64,000 bases of DNA, taken from assembly GCA_965279165.1 (NCBI GenBank), contig OZ257140.1:2976001-3040000 (forward strand). The letters are read 5' to 3'. This DNA is from JBAYIE01 sp965279165. Lineage in GTDB: Bacteria > Bacteroidota > Bacteroidia > UKL13-3. The translations under genes were made by a program, and so were the position numbers. The notes beneath the pieces are model-generated. The model did no database searches and was not told the origin of the DNA. It saw only the letters and a program-made list of their open reading frames with translations. Positions 51,990 through 61,272 of the stretch are shown here, one piece after another (the stretch's first letter is position 1; each line of letters starts with the position of its first letter).

Positions 51990-52127
51990 ATGTTTACCAG
52001 ATACAAAAGAAAAGACCGTAAAAATAAAACCGTTTCACGTCAACGTAAGCAAGGTATTAAGCTGAATACCAAGTTGGTTAATATCAAATCACCAAACACC
52101 GACAGGGTAGTTATCATCGAAGAATAA
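51990..52127 (+). CDS. Small basic 45-aa protein, unknown
   Basis: An open frame of 45 codons with an ATG at 51990: MFTRYKRKDRKNKTVSRQRK, then a short hydrophobic-polar tail ending VVIIEE. Fifteen or so residues are Lys or Arg, giving a ribosomal-protein-like composition. It begins 55 bp after the arginine decarboxylase stop and is followed after 22 bp by an intrinsic terminator, which supports its being a real gene at the end of a transcript. I do not recognise the family. Nucleic-acid binding is only a guess from charge. Confidence 0.6.
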   Translation: MFTRYKRKDRKNKTVSRQRKQGIKLNTKLVNIKSPNTDRVVIIEE

Positions 52128-52149
52128 TCCATTTAAAAGCTTTTAATAT

Positions 52150-52180
52150 AAAGAGAATGCCCCACGGTGTTCTCTTTTTT
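52150..52180 (+). terminator. Intrinsic terminator after the small basic protein gene
   Basis: AAAGAGAA (52150-52157) pairs perfectly with TTCTCTTT (52170-52177), followed by further T residues. Confidence 0.75.
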
Positions 52181-52240
52181 TATGCATAAATTTTCCCAAT
52201 TCCCCTAAAGGATGATCTCGGGTAATTGGATTTGATATCC

Positions 52241-52984
52241 TTAACAAGTAAAAATTTCGAATGCTTTGTCGGCTTGTTTGTGCAACATTTCAAGTCCATT
52301 TTTAATGCATGCCCCTTGTTCCTCGGCCTTTTGAAGAAAAACTGTCTTTTCTGGGAGATATACCAGGTCAAATGCCAAGTGACTTGAATTTATCCACTCA
52401 TAAGGAATTACCGGGCAATCCTGGTTGTTGGGAAACATACCAACAGGGGTGCAATTAACCAACAGTTGATGCTGCTCCATCAAACTTCGGTTGAGAGCTG
52501 CATAGGGTATAATTTTATCCGATTGTAAATCTTCTTTTCTGCTTACCATTAAGCATTTGATGCCTATTTGTTCCAATACATAACATACTGTAGCAGCCGA
52601 ACCTCCCGTTCCAAGAACCAAGGCATGGGTATGTGTTTGATTTAGGAGGGGCTTTATGGATGATTTAAATCCGAAAATATCGGTATTGAAACCAATCCAC
52701 CTGTCGCCAATAATTTTAACGGTATTAACTGATTTTATTTGTTCCGCTTCAGGGGAAAGTTCTGTTAGGTAAGGAATAATTGCCTTTTTAAATGGTATGG
52801 TTACATTAAAACCGGAAAGTCGTTCTTTCTGCACCAATTCAATGATGGAATCTATTCGTTCAATCGGGTAATTTCGATACTGATATGCCGAGAAATTAAT
52901 TTTGAATTTATTGGTGAAATAGTCGACAGAAAATGAGTTATTTAACGGGTTCCCGACCAAACCAAAGCGCGTAGTATATTGCAT
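52241..52984 (-). CDS. aroE: Shikimate dehydrogenase
   Basis: A 247-aa enzyme reducing 3-dehydroshikimate with NADPH in the chorismate pathway. The substrate domain has FGLVGNPLNNSFSVDYF (Ser contacts shikimate), GFNVTIPFK with the catalytic Lys, and NTVKIIGDRWIGFNTDIFGF with the catalytic Asp. The Rossmann domain has LVLGTGGSAATV. NCTPVGMFP and FDLVYLPEKTVFL complete the pattern. The length is slightly below the usual 270, as in other Bacteroidota. Chorismate made by this pathway would feed the pabB-like enzyme at 26.4 kb. Confidence 0.94.
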   Translation of the reverse strand: MQYTTRFGLVGNPLNNSFSVDYFTNKFKINFSAYQYRNYPIERIDSIIELVQKERLSGFNVTIPFKKAIIPYLTELSPEAEQIKSVNTVKIIGDRWIGFNTDIFGFKSSIKPLLNQTHTHALVLGTGGSAATVCYVLEQIGIKCLMVSRKEDLQSDKIIPYAALNRSLMEQHQLLVNCTPVGMFPNNQDCPVIPYEWINSSHLAFDLVYLPEKTVFLQKAEEQGACIKNGLEMLHKQADKAFEIFTC

Positions 52985-53076
52985 TAATTGTAACTTTATA
53001 TTAAGAAAGTTTTAATTTTCTTCTATTTTTGATATATTGCATTTTCAAACCAAAGCAAAAAATTATTAATTCTTAT

Positions 53077-55728
53077 ATGAAATCTAATCTGTACAAAAAA
53101 TTCCGAACAGTTGCATTTACCGCCGGTTTGGTATGTGTATCCATGTATGCAATGACTAATGCGGGTGGACCTCCGGCCGAAAACACAGGGGCTCCTGGAG
53201 ATAATACTTGCGGACAATCCGGTTGCCATAGCTTTAGTCCGATTACCTCCGGTCCAAATTGGAATAACATAACATTAACATCCAATGTACCTGCAAGTGG
53301 GTATGTACCGGGCAACTCGTATTCGTTAACCATAACGCATACCCAGCCTGGACATAGTGTTTTTGGATTTCAAACTACCATCCAAGATGTGAATGGGGTA
53401 AATGCAGGTACTTTAACCAATGGAACAGGTTCTTCTGCACAAACTGTTAATGGAAAAATTTATGTAAATCATGCATCCGGTGGAACTTCAGGTTCTGGTA
53501 CCAGAAGTTGGACATTCGGATGGACAGCACCATCTTCCGGCATGGGTGCATTAACCATGTATGTTGCCGTTAATGCAGCTAATGGCGATGCAACCTCCAG
53601 TGGTGATACCATTTTTACAAAAGGTTTTGTATTATACCAAACCGGAACAGCACCTCCAACAGCCATTGCATCTGCTGATAAAAGTACCGTTTGTCAAAAC
53701 GATACCGTACGTTTCACCGGTGGTGGTTTAAATAACCCAACCGGTTTTATGTGGTCGATACCAAGTGCAACATTTGTTTTAGGAACCAGTCAAACTTCTC
53801 AAAATCCGGTTGTGATATTCTCAGGTAGCAGCGGAAATAAAAGTGTGAGTTTGATCACAAGCAATGCGAATGGAAATTCACAATTAGCATCTTTGAGTAT
53901 ACTTGTTAATGCCTTACCGGCCAATACTACAACTCCTTCAGGTAATGTTTCTATATGCGGAAACGATTCCTTAACAATTACCGCTGCTTCAGGAAGTGGA
54001 TATACCTATTTATGGTCTCCCGGTGCTGCAACCACACAAAGTATTAAGGTTGGTAATTCAGGTTCATATAATGTAAAAGTAACCAATACCAATACCGGAT
54101 GTGTTAGAACAAGCGGTAATGTTGTAGTTACCAAAAGAACTTTACCTACAGTAACCTTAAGCAGTTCAACCGACTCAATTTGCCTAGGCGATTCGGTTAC
54201 GTTCACCGCAACTGCAGGAATGAATAATTATGATTTTTACCGCGATACCACCAAGGTACAAAGTGGTGCTTCTGCCAGTTTTAAAGGAGCCCCGGCAAGT
54301 GCAGCAATTCAATATACTGTTTACGGTACGGATGGAAATGGATGCAAGAGCCTTGTTAGTAACGCTAAAAGCATAACGGTTCAAACTCCTTTGGCAGCTC
54401 CAACAGTTAGCTGTGGAACAACAACCATTACCAGTATCCAATTTAATTGGACAGCAGTTTCCGGAGCTGATGGTTATGAAGCAAGTATCGATACAGGTAA
54501 AACCTGGTTTACGCCATCTTCTGGTGCAACCGGTTTAAGCCATGATGTTACCGGACTAACTGGAGGAACAAGAATTAATTTGCGCGTTCGTGCTATCCAA
54601 ACTTCCGGAAAATGTAGCAAAGGCGATGCAGGTGTTACTACTTGCCAATCAACCGGATGTGCAGCAGTTACCTTTAACTTGGCGTATGATAGTGTTTATT
54701 GTAACCCACAATCAACAGATTCTGCTACTATCACAGTGGGTTCTGTAAATACAACCAATTATTCTGTTAAAGTTGATCAGGTAAGTTCTACAGGGGTATT
54801 CATCGCCACTATTTATCCATATTCTGCAGGCAATACGTTTAAAGTTAAATTAAGTGGAACCACTTCTTTATATTTTAGATTTAACGTATTGGATTCCAAT
54901 CAGGTTACATGTCCGGCAGGTACTAAAACAGCCATGGTTAAAGGTGTGTTTTCTCCGGCAACCGATCCAACTATCACATTTGGCAAGACAGGAACCAATG
55001 TATTATGCGACAGAGAGTCCGCTACATTTACCTTCAACAAGCCAACCGGTACCGATAAGTATGAGATCATGAACAACACCACCTCTCTTGGATTTACTAC
55101 TTTACAAACAGCCACTTATCCATCGTCAACTTTTGCCACCAATGATATGGTTACCGTTGTAGCGATTAATAATGCAACCGGTTGTGGTAGAAAATCCTCT
55201 CCATTTACCATTGTTCGCAAAGCCGATCCAAAAGCAGGCTTTATTATTACTACAGACTCGAGTCGTGTAGTTCAGTTTAATGATACCACAACAGGAGCAA
55301 CAGCGTGGGCTTGGAAATTTGGAGACAATGGTACATCAACTGTTCAAAATCCAAACCACACTTATGCCATTAACGGAACTTATAATGTAACTTTAACGGT
55401 TACTACAGGCGACCAATGTAAAAGCGATACAGCCGCCAAGCCGGTTAAGTTAAACTCCGGTTTATTTGCTATCGAAGGTGTTGGACAGGTTGAATTTTAT
55501 CCGAATCCGGTTAAAAATATCCTGAATATTCGCCTTGATGGGGTTAATATGAATGGATCTGATATGGTATTTGAAATAAAGGATTTGCAAGGAAAAGTAG
55601 TTAAATCATATAAAGGTAATAACCAAAGCAATTACCAAATCGATATGAATGATTTAAATAGTGCTCCTTATATTTTGATTATCAAAACAGGAAATGAGCA
55701 AAAAGCATTTCCTATCATCAAAGAATAA
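53077..55728 (+). CDS. T9SS cargo protein with choice-of-anchor V, PKD and A-type sorting domain
   Basis: An 883-aa secreted protein from the ATG at 53077 (signal peptide ending near TNAGG). Residues about 30-190 are a choice-of-anchor V-like (Reeler-related) domain, beginning with a Cys/His motif (TCGQSGCH). Ig-like repeats follow (about 195-430), a fibronectin III-like domain (about 435-520, IQFNWTAVSGADGYEASID), and a PKD domain (about 725-800, WAWKFGDNGTSTVQNPNHTY). The last 75 residues form an A-type T9SS sorting domain (FYPNPVKNILNIRLDG, LQGKVVKSYKG). No enzyme domain is seen; surface adhesion is inferred. Confidence 0.87.
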   Translation: MKSNLYKKFRTVAFTAGLVCVSMYAMTNAGGPPAENTGAPGDNTCGQSGCHSFSPITSGPNWNNITLTSNVPASGYVPGNSYSLTITHTQPGHSVFGFQTTIQDVNGVNAGTLTNGTGSSAQTVNGKIYVNHASGGTSGSGTRSWTFGWTAPSSGMGALTMYVAVNAANGDATSSGDTIFTKGFVLYQTGTAPPTAIASADKSTVCQNDTVRFTGGGLNNPTGFMWSIPSATFVLGTSQTSQNPVVIFSGSSGNKSVSLITSNANGNSQLASLSILVNALPANTTTPSGNVSICGNDSLTITAASGSGYTYLWSPGAATTQSIKVGNSGSYNVKVTNTNTGCVRTSGNVVVTKRTLPTVTLSSSTDSICLGDSVTFTATAGMNNYDFYRDTTKVQSGASASFKGAPASAAIQYTVYGTDGNGCKSLVSNAKSITVQTPLAAPTVSCGTTTITSIQFNWTAVSGADGYEASIDTGKTWFTPSSGATGLSHDVTGLTGGTRINLRVRAIQTSGKCSKGDAGVTTCQSTGCAAVTFNLAYDSVYCNPQSTDSATITVGSVNTTNYSVKVDQVSSTGVFIATIYPYSAGNTFKVKLSGTTSLYFRFNVLDSNQVTCPAGTKTAMVKGVFSPATDPTITFGKTGTNVLCDRESATFTFNKPTGTDKYEIMNNTTSLGFTTLQTATYPSSTFATNDMVTVVAINNATGCGRKSSPFTIVRKADPKAGFIITTDSSRVVQFNDTTTGATAWAWKFGDNGTSTVQNPNHTYAINGTYNVTLTVTTGDQCKSDTAAKPVKLNSGLFAIEGVGQVEFYPNPVKNILNIRLDGVNMNGSDMVFEIKDLQGKVVKSYKGNNQSNYQIDMNDLNSAPYILIIKTGNEQKAFPIIKE

Positions 55729-55733
55729 CATTA

Positions 55734-56867
55734 CTAATAGTAGATAATCTCTACTCTTCGGTTAAGTGCCCGGCTGGTTTTGTCCTTGTTTTTGGACAAA
55801 GGTCGGGCACTTCCTTTTGTGGTTGTTTTGGTTTTTACCGCTTTAACGCCATAGGTGATCAATAAATTATCTATTGTTTTCGCCCTTTCCAGTCCCAAAT
55901 GCATGTTGTTCTTTTCTAATCCAAATGGTTCTGTATGACCAGTAATTTGTATGCTATCAAATGTTCGGTTGCGCATCAAATCCATATGTTTTATCAGATG
56001 CAGCATACTTTCCTCGCTTAATATCGATTCGTTATAAGGGAATTCAACCACATAGGATGCTGATTTTACGGCAGATTTCTTCTTTTTCAATGGTTTAGTA
56101 GCCGTTTTAAAGGATACAGCCCGAAGAAATATTCCCGAATCATATTCGCAATCGCCTGCATCAGCAAGAATAATTTTTAACCGATAAGGGATTCCCGGTT
56201 TTACTTTACATCCGGCAAATAAAGGTTTGGAGTAACCATCTAACTCGATTTCATGGTAGTTTTCACAGCTATGGTCGTCGTTTCGTACAAACCAGCCGGC
56301 ATTTTTATTTGCATTTAAGTAGTTGATATGTACGGGAGATTTATCCGGTAAAATTGCCAGATTTTTGAACTTGTTTGTTTTTTGATTTAAAGGATAGATA
56401 TAAATACCCACCATATCCCCATATTCTTTAGCCACAAATTCAGGATATTCCTCCGACCCAAATACATAATCCAAACAAACCGAGTCGCGGTTTGCAATAA
56501 AGTCGATGGTTAAAGAAACGCCATCACATAAACCGGTTGGTAATGGAATATCGCCATCGCTAAAGAAGTGGTTACTGAAATTGGCTCCTGCATTTGCCCG
56601 GCTATTTGGACCAACCACTTGTTCGGCCAAACCGGTTGTAAGAACAATACCTGAATCGAATCCGATGGATGTGATGCCGTTTGTGAAAAAGCCGATAGAG
56701 GAGGGGTTTCCAACGAATTCGGATGTGATTTGTTTAATACCACTTGATGCAAGGAAGTTGCTAAAATTAGAAGGCGGAATTATCGAATCGTTTTCCACCT
56801 TTACCTTTATTTGGGCATTGGAATTAACAGAAAGAGCAAATAGGATAAGTAAGATAACAATCCGCAT
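55734..56867 (-). CDS. Choice-of-anchor L protein with C-terminal OmpA domain
   Basis: A 377-aa exported protein (signal peptide MRIVILLILFALSV, cleavage at NAQ). Residues about 20-250 match choice-of-anchor L: SGIVLTTGLAEQVVGPNS, LTIDFIANRDSVCLDYVFGSEEYPEFV and DMVGIYIY. Residues about 270-377 are an OmpA-like peptidoglycan-binding domain (IQITGHTEPFG, ERAKTIDNLLITYGV, ALNRRVEIIYY). The combination suggests a protein bound to the cell wall through OmpA. The start at 56867 is preferred; the 17 upstream in-frame codons lie in the terminator of the next gene. It ends 5 bp from the convergent T9SS gene. Confidence 0.85.
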   Translation of the reverse strand: MRIVILLILFALSVNSNAQIKVKVENDSIIPPSNFSNFLASSGIKQITSEFVGNPSSIGFFTNGITSIGFDSGIVLTTGLAEQVVGPNSRANAGANFSNHFFSDGDIPLPTGLCDGVSLTIDFIANRDSVCLDYVFGSEEYPEFVAKEYGDMVGIYIYPLNQKTNKFKNLAILPDKSPVHINYLNANKNAGWFVRNDDHSCENYHEIELDGYSKPLFAGCKVKPGIPYRLKIILADAGDCEYDSGIFLRAVSFKTATKPLKKKKSAVKSASYVVEFPYNESILSEESMLHLIKHMDLMRNRTFDSIQITGHTEPFGLEKNNMHLGLERAKTIDNLLITYGVKAVKTKTTTKGSARPLSKNKDKTSRALNRRVEIIYY

Positions 56868-56891
56868 GGTACGAATATAAACAGTAAAACA

Positions 56892-56925
56892 AAAAAAAAG
56901 CGCGTTGTGCAAGTACAACGCGCGT
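56892..56925 (-). terminator. Intrinsic terminator of the first paralogous surface protein gene
   Basis: On the minus strand, GCGCGTTGTAC (from 56923) pairs with the mirror arm ending at 56900 (one G-T pair, 2-nt loop), followed by a run of T. The same hairpin follows the second paralogue. Confidence 0.85.
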
Positions 56926-56945
56926 TAACGAGTAACCAGATTTTC

Positions 56946-59900
56946 TTATTTATTGATGGTAATCTTGGTGGTAAATGTTTTTGCACTTCCTTCTATTCTC
57001 ATCAGATACATTCCTTCATTTTCGTTGCTCAGATCGATCTGGAAGGTACCCGAATTGCGCTCATTGCGGATGTCTTTAACAAGCGCTCCTGCAATATTGT
57101 ATATTTTGATATTGCGAATTTCACCTTGTGCAAGTTCTATATTAAATATGCCTTTGCTTGGGTTAGGATATACGTGTACAGGATTGGTAGCTGCTTGTAT
57201 TTGTGCAATGCCTGTAGCAGGAAGCAATTGTAGGAATCTTTGTTTTTGTTGTGCTTTATTTCCTGAACCATCCGTAGCATCGTATTTGATTGCATAAGTA
57301 CCTGCTTGTTCCAACGGTATAGTAGCGGAGTTATCGCTGATAATCGGTTTTGGATCATAGTTATCGGTAACTTTAATCGAACCCGGGTTAGCATCAATTA
57401 ACTGTAAGATTTGTTCTTTGGTTTTGGTTCCCATTACAACCACAACCGGATTTTCTCCTAACACAGTAATAATTGGGGCATCCAAATCCCTAACTTTTAT
57501 TAAACGGTTAACTGTTTCCGTGTTGCCAAATTCATCGGTTGCCGAATAGGTTCTGTAATAATTACCAATGGTATTGATATTCAATTCATCTTTACTTACT
57601 TCAACCTGCAAGCTGTTGTTAAAGTAATCTTTTGCAACGGCTTTAGGGTCGTTGTAGGATGTAAATACTTTAACAGTAACTTCTGATGCACCTACCAATG
57701 AAATGATTGGTTTGAAAGTATTGGTAACTTTAACATAAAGGGTATAGGTAGCCGAAACATTTCCGGAACCATCGGTAGCTACATAGGAGAGAGGGTAAAT
57801 ACCTTGTTTTTCGATATCAATCGGGTTGCTGTTGGCAGTACGAACCGGAACAATATTGGTCCAATAGTTATCATCCACACGGAGGTACACTTGTTCGTCG
57901 AAAGGTGTTTTAATCTGATGAACCACTAAATTGGTATCGTTGATGGTACGGGTATGGATACTAGGTTTTTCGGTATCTCTCACGATAATGACACGTTGTT
58001 TGGTAGCAATAAAACCAAAAGCATCTGCAACCGTATAGGTATAATTATACACCCCAACATTGGCAGTATCCAAGTTTTTGGTGGTTAACATATTAGAGGT
58101 AATATCTGAACCATTATTGTCTTTAGCAGTTGCACCGGCATCGGTATACGAATCTTTTCTTACTTCCAGAATTACGGTATCACTGCCATTTAGGGTGATT
58201 TTTGGTCCGGTTTGGTTTAACTCAACTTGAACCGTACGGATAACAGTATCCGAAATATTTCCATAATAATCCGACACCACATATTTTACGGTATAATAAC
58301 CAACATGGTTAACATCTACATCGCTAATTTGAGTCAATCGACCGGAAATATCTCCTTCGATATTATCCATGGCCGTAGCACCGGAATCAATATAAGTGAG
58401 GTTAATTTCTGTTTTGGTAACCGAAGAACCTTTTAGGGTAATTACCGGTTTGGTATTGTCTTTACCGATAGTTACGCCATGTTCTTCGTACACACCAAGA
58501 GTAGCCGAATATGGCGTGATAGTGGAGAATGCTGCACTGGCACCTACAAGCATACGGGAAACCCCGATGGAAGCATTAGCAGGAACAGTGAACTCCTTGG
58601 AGTACTTAACATTTAATTTGCGGTCTTCGCTTATAATGGTTTCGCCAGCATCCAGGTAATTGGCATTGCGGTTAAAATCTAGCCAAACACGCAGGTTCAT
58701 CGAATCCTGAGGACTATCACCGCGGTATACATCCACGGTATATTTACCACCTCTGTAAACGGTTGTTTTACTCAAGTTGTACATAGGTTGGTAAGCACTT
58801 CCATCTGTAGGTTTTAGAGAAGTAGTGGTGTCAATTCTTCCAATGTTTCCTATCAAAGTAACGCGAACAATACCAAAGTCTTCTACAGAGCTGGTTGGGG
58901 TAAACTGGCTACCGGGACTAGGGTAGGAGATAGTAGTGATATAATTGGTTTTCTTTTTGGTACTGTTTCCAAAAGCATTGGTAGCAGTTAAGGTAACGCT
59001 GTAGTTGGTATTGGTATGCAAGAACACAATTGGGTTTTGGCTGGTCGAATCCGTTCCGCCTAAATACGACAGATTGTTAGGCTCAAAGCGCCATTTCCAT
59101 TGGTTTGCACCATTGAAACTCATGTCGTATAATGCAAAAGTATCGGTAGTTAAACCTGTTGTTTTATTAACAGTAAAATCGGCAAAAGGGGCAAGGTTAG
59201 TAGGTAATACCAGGAAAGTTTTGCAAACCGTATCGCTGCTTACACAGTTGTATGCTTTTAAACAAACGGTTTTGTTGGTGGCTACCGAAACATTATAAAC
59301 CATGGATGGATTCACATTGGTTGAATCAATACCTAAACTAGGTTTATCTTTTCCAAATACGCCATCATCGTTGGTATCCCAAGCATAATTTACATATTTA
59401 CCGGAGCTTTGGTTTTGGAATATCACTTTATAACCTGAATAAATGGTATCAGGAGAGGTAAATGCAGCAACCGGAGGAGCATAAGTTGCAGCTGTTGATG
59501 ACCAACGAATTAAGAATCCGGAATCTTTTACAATGGTAGTAGGGGTGTTGGGAGCAACCGGCACATAAGTTATATATACATTTTGACCAACAAACTTTAA
59601 CGTTTTTAAAGAGTCTTTGTAAGCAGTGATATCATTTCCGCCAAAGCGACGAAGTACACCAGCGCCAGGGAGTGTACTCGTTTTGATATACAATGAATCG
59701 CCTGGTACATTTAGGTTGCCATTTTTACGCAAACGCAAACGCTCTAAGGTAAGCGTAATGGTATCGGCGCATGGTGCAATACGGAATCCTTGGGCACAAC
59801 CGCTGGCTATGTATTGCATATCGGCACTGTTAACCAATGTTGGCATCACTGCACCTTCGGATGTAGTAGCGGCCGTATCGCTACCATTACACATTTGGAA

Positions 59901-61061
59901 ACCTGGGATAACTTTGAGATAAGCATCTTGACAGAATGTATCGGCACCCATAGCATTGCTAACGGCTAAACAAACTTTATAAGTTCCTGGGTCGGCAGCT
60001 ACTAAATAAGGAGTCCCTGCTGAATCATTTTTTACACCATTATAGAAAAATTCATTTTTATACAATCCACAAGTATAACAAGGAGGATCAAGGTACCATT
60101 TCCATTTGGTTGGACCATCATAACTCATATCGCTAAATTGAGAACGATCGTAAACCGCTAATTGGCGTTTAGAAGCAAAGAATAGGGACTTTGGTTTGCG
60201 AAGCGGATTACTAACAAACACCGATTTTTCTACAAAACTGGTACCGTATTTATTGGCTGTAAATAATTTAACCAAGTAATGGCCAGCAGTAGGGAAGGTA
60301 TAATAAAAATTGTTGTTATGAACTACTGTATCTAACCATGTTCCACGAGTATTGGTTTGTTGGATATCTCCTGGATTGGAATATGGTGACCAAGGGCCAT
60401 TTGCACTGACATTACTATAACCGGTTATTTGCCAGTAGTTGGTATCTGAAAAACTGGAGGTATTAACCAATACACTTGGAGAGCCTGACCATAAAGTGTC
60501 GGCATTATTCTGGGGAATAAAATTTGCCAGCGGAGCAATTTTGGGATTATTAGAAGGATTTGCCGCCCAAATTTCAATTTCTCTAAAATTCATATTGGAC
60601 AATTGCGACCCGGAAGCTAAAAAAGAAGTGAGTCGTAAACGTGTTGAGGTATAAATTGCAGGAAGCGTAACTGTATTGCTACAATTGGTATTGGGAAGAT
60701 TTTGGAAATTAAAAATAGTATACCATGATGACCCATTCCATAATTGAACAGTGGCACCAGCTAAAAATCGCGTTGCCGTTTGTGCATGGTGAATGGTAAA
60801 GCTATTGAAAGAAACTTCACCCGGCCATGTAAAATCAAGGTACTCAACACCAGGGGTAGTACTTGGAGGAGTACCGGTAGAAATCCACATTTGTTGGCTG
60901 CCGCAAGTTCCAAAATTTAAATCATTAAGGGTGCTACAAGCACCTGTATTACATGTACTTGCTGATGCTATTGCATTTGGTGCAATATTGGTTTGTGCAT
61001 AACTTTCAATGCTAAAAAGCGTTGTTGTTATAAATAAAAAGATATGGTATATATTTTTCAT
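56946..61061 (-). CDS. Large T9SS cargo protein: discoidin-like, PKD, GEVED, five Ig-like repeats, A-type sorting domain
   Basis: A 1371-aa secreted protein. Order: signal peptide (1-22, SYAQ); an F5/8C/discoidin-like carbohydrate-binding domain (about 25-170); PKD-like domains (about 185-700, FTVNKTTGLTTDTFALYDMSFNGANQWKWRFEP); a GEVED domain (about 790-900, VWLDFNRNANYLDAGE); five Ig-like (DUF5011-type) repeats (about 910-1285) marked by GATAMDNIEGDI, GYYTVKYVVSDYYGN and similar; and an A-type sorting domain (last 80 residues, VYPNPSKGIFNIELAQG). An adhesive or glycan-binding surface role is inferred. Its C-terminal two thirds is nearly identical to the next gene. Confidence 0.87.
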   Translation of the reverse strand: MKNIYHIFLFITTTLFSIESYAQTNIAPNAIASASTCNTGACSTLNDLNFGTCGSQQMWISTGTPPSTTPGVEYLDFTWPGEVSFNSFTIHHAQTATRFLAGATVQLWNGSSWYTIFNFQNLPNTNCSNTVTLPAIYTSTRLRLTSFLASGSQLSNMNFREIEIWAANPSNNPKIAPLANFIPQNNADTLWSGSPSVLVNTSSFSDTNYWQITGYSNVSANGPWSPYSNPGDIQQTNTRGTWLDTVVHNNNFYYTFPTAGHYLVKLFTANKYGTSFVEKSVFVSNPLRKPKSLFFASKRQLAVYDRSQFSDMSYDGPTKWKWYLDPPCYTCGLYKNEFFYNGVKNDSAGTPYLVAADPGTYKVCLAVSNAMGADTFCQDAYLKVIPGFQMCNGSDTAATTSEGAVMPTLVNSADMQYIASGCAQGFRIAPCADTITLTLERLRLRKNGNLNVPGDSLYIKTSTLPGAGVLRRFGGNDITAYKDSLKTLKFVGQNVYITYVPVAPNTPTTIVKDSGFLIRWSSTAATYAPPVAAFTSPDTIYSGYKVIFQNQSSGKYVNYAWDTNDDGVFGKDKPSLGIDSTNVNPSMVYNVSVATNKTVCLKAYNCVSSDTVCKTFLVLPTNLAPFADFTVNKTTGLTTDTFALYDMSFNGANQWKWRFEPNNLSYLGGTDSTSQNPIVFLHTNTNYSVTLTATNAFGNSTKKKTNYITTISYPSPGSQFTPTSSVEDFGIVRVTLIGNIGRIDTTTSLKPTDGSAYQPMYNLSKTTVYRGGKYTVDVYRGDSPQDSMNLRVWLDFNRNANYLDAGETIISEDRKLNVKYSKEFTVPANASIGVSRMLVGASAAFSTITPYSATLGVYEEHGVTIGKDNTKPVITLKGSSVTKTEINLTYIDSGATAMDNIEGDISGRLTQISDVDVNHVGYYTVKYVVSDYYGNISDTVIRTVQVELNQTGPKITLNGSDTVILEVRKDSYTDAGATAKDNNGSDITSNMLTTKNLDTANVGVYNYTYTVADAFGFIATKQRVIIVRDTEKPSIHTRTINDTNLVVHQIKTPFDEQVYLRVDDNYWTNIVPVRTANSNPIDIEKQGIYPLSYVATDGSGNVSATYTLYVKVTNTFKPIISLVGASEVTVKVFTSYNDPKAVAKDYFNNSLQVEVSKDELNINTIGNYYRTYSATDEFGNTETVNRLIKVRDLDAPIITVLGENPVVVVMGTKTKEQILQLIDANPGSIKVTDNYDPKPIISDNSATIPLEQAGTYAIKYDATDGSGNKAQQKQRFLQLLPATGIAQIQAATNPVHVYPNPSKGIFNIELAQGEIRNIKIYNIAGALVKDIRNERNSGTFQIDLSNENEGMYLMRIEGSAKTFTTKITINK

Positions 61062-61217
61062 AAAATGTTAATTGCCTGTTAGTTATAGTTCACTTATCTA
61101 ATTAAATAAGTACAATTTTGTTGGTATAAAATTGTTTATTTAAACCTGCACAAGTTACGAATTATTTTGAGAAAATAAAAACACTGAAGAATAAGCTTCC
61201 TATCTACATCAACCAAC

Positions 61218-61252
61218 AAAAAAAACGCGCGTTGTACTTGTACAACGCGCGT
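61218..61252 (-). terminator. Intrinsic terminator of the second paralogous surface protein gene
   Basis: A perfect 13-bp stem (ACGCGCGTTGTAC with its complement, TT loop, 61225-61252), followed on the minus strand by eight T. It lies in the 211-bp gap between the paralogues. Confidence 0.9.
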
Positions 61253-61272
61253 TAATGAGTAACCAGATTCTC

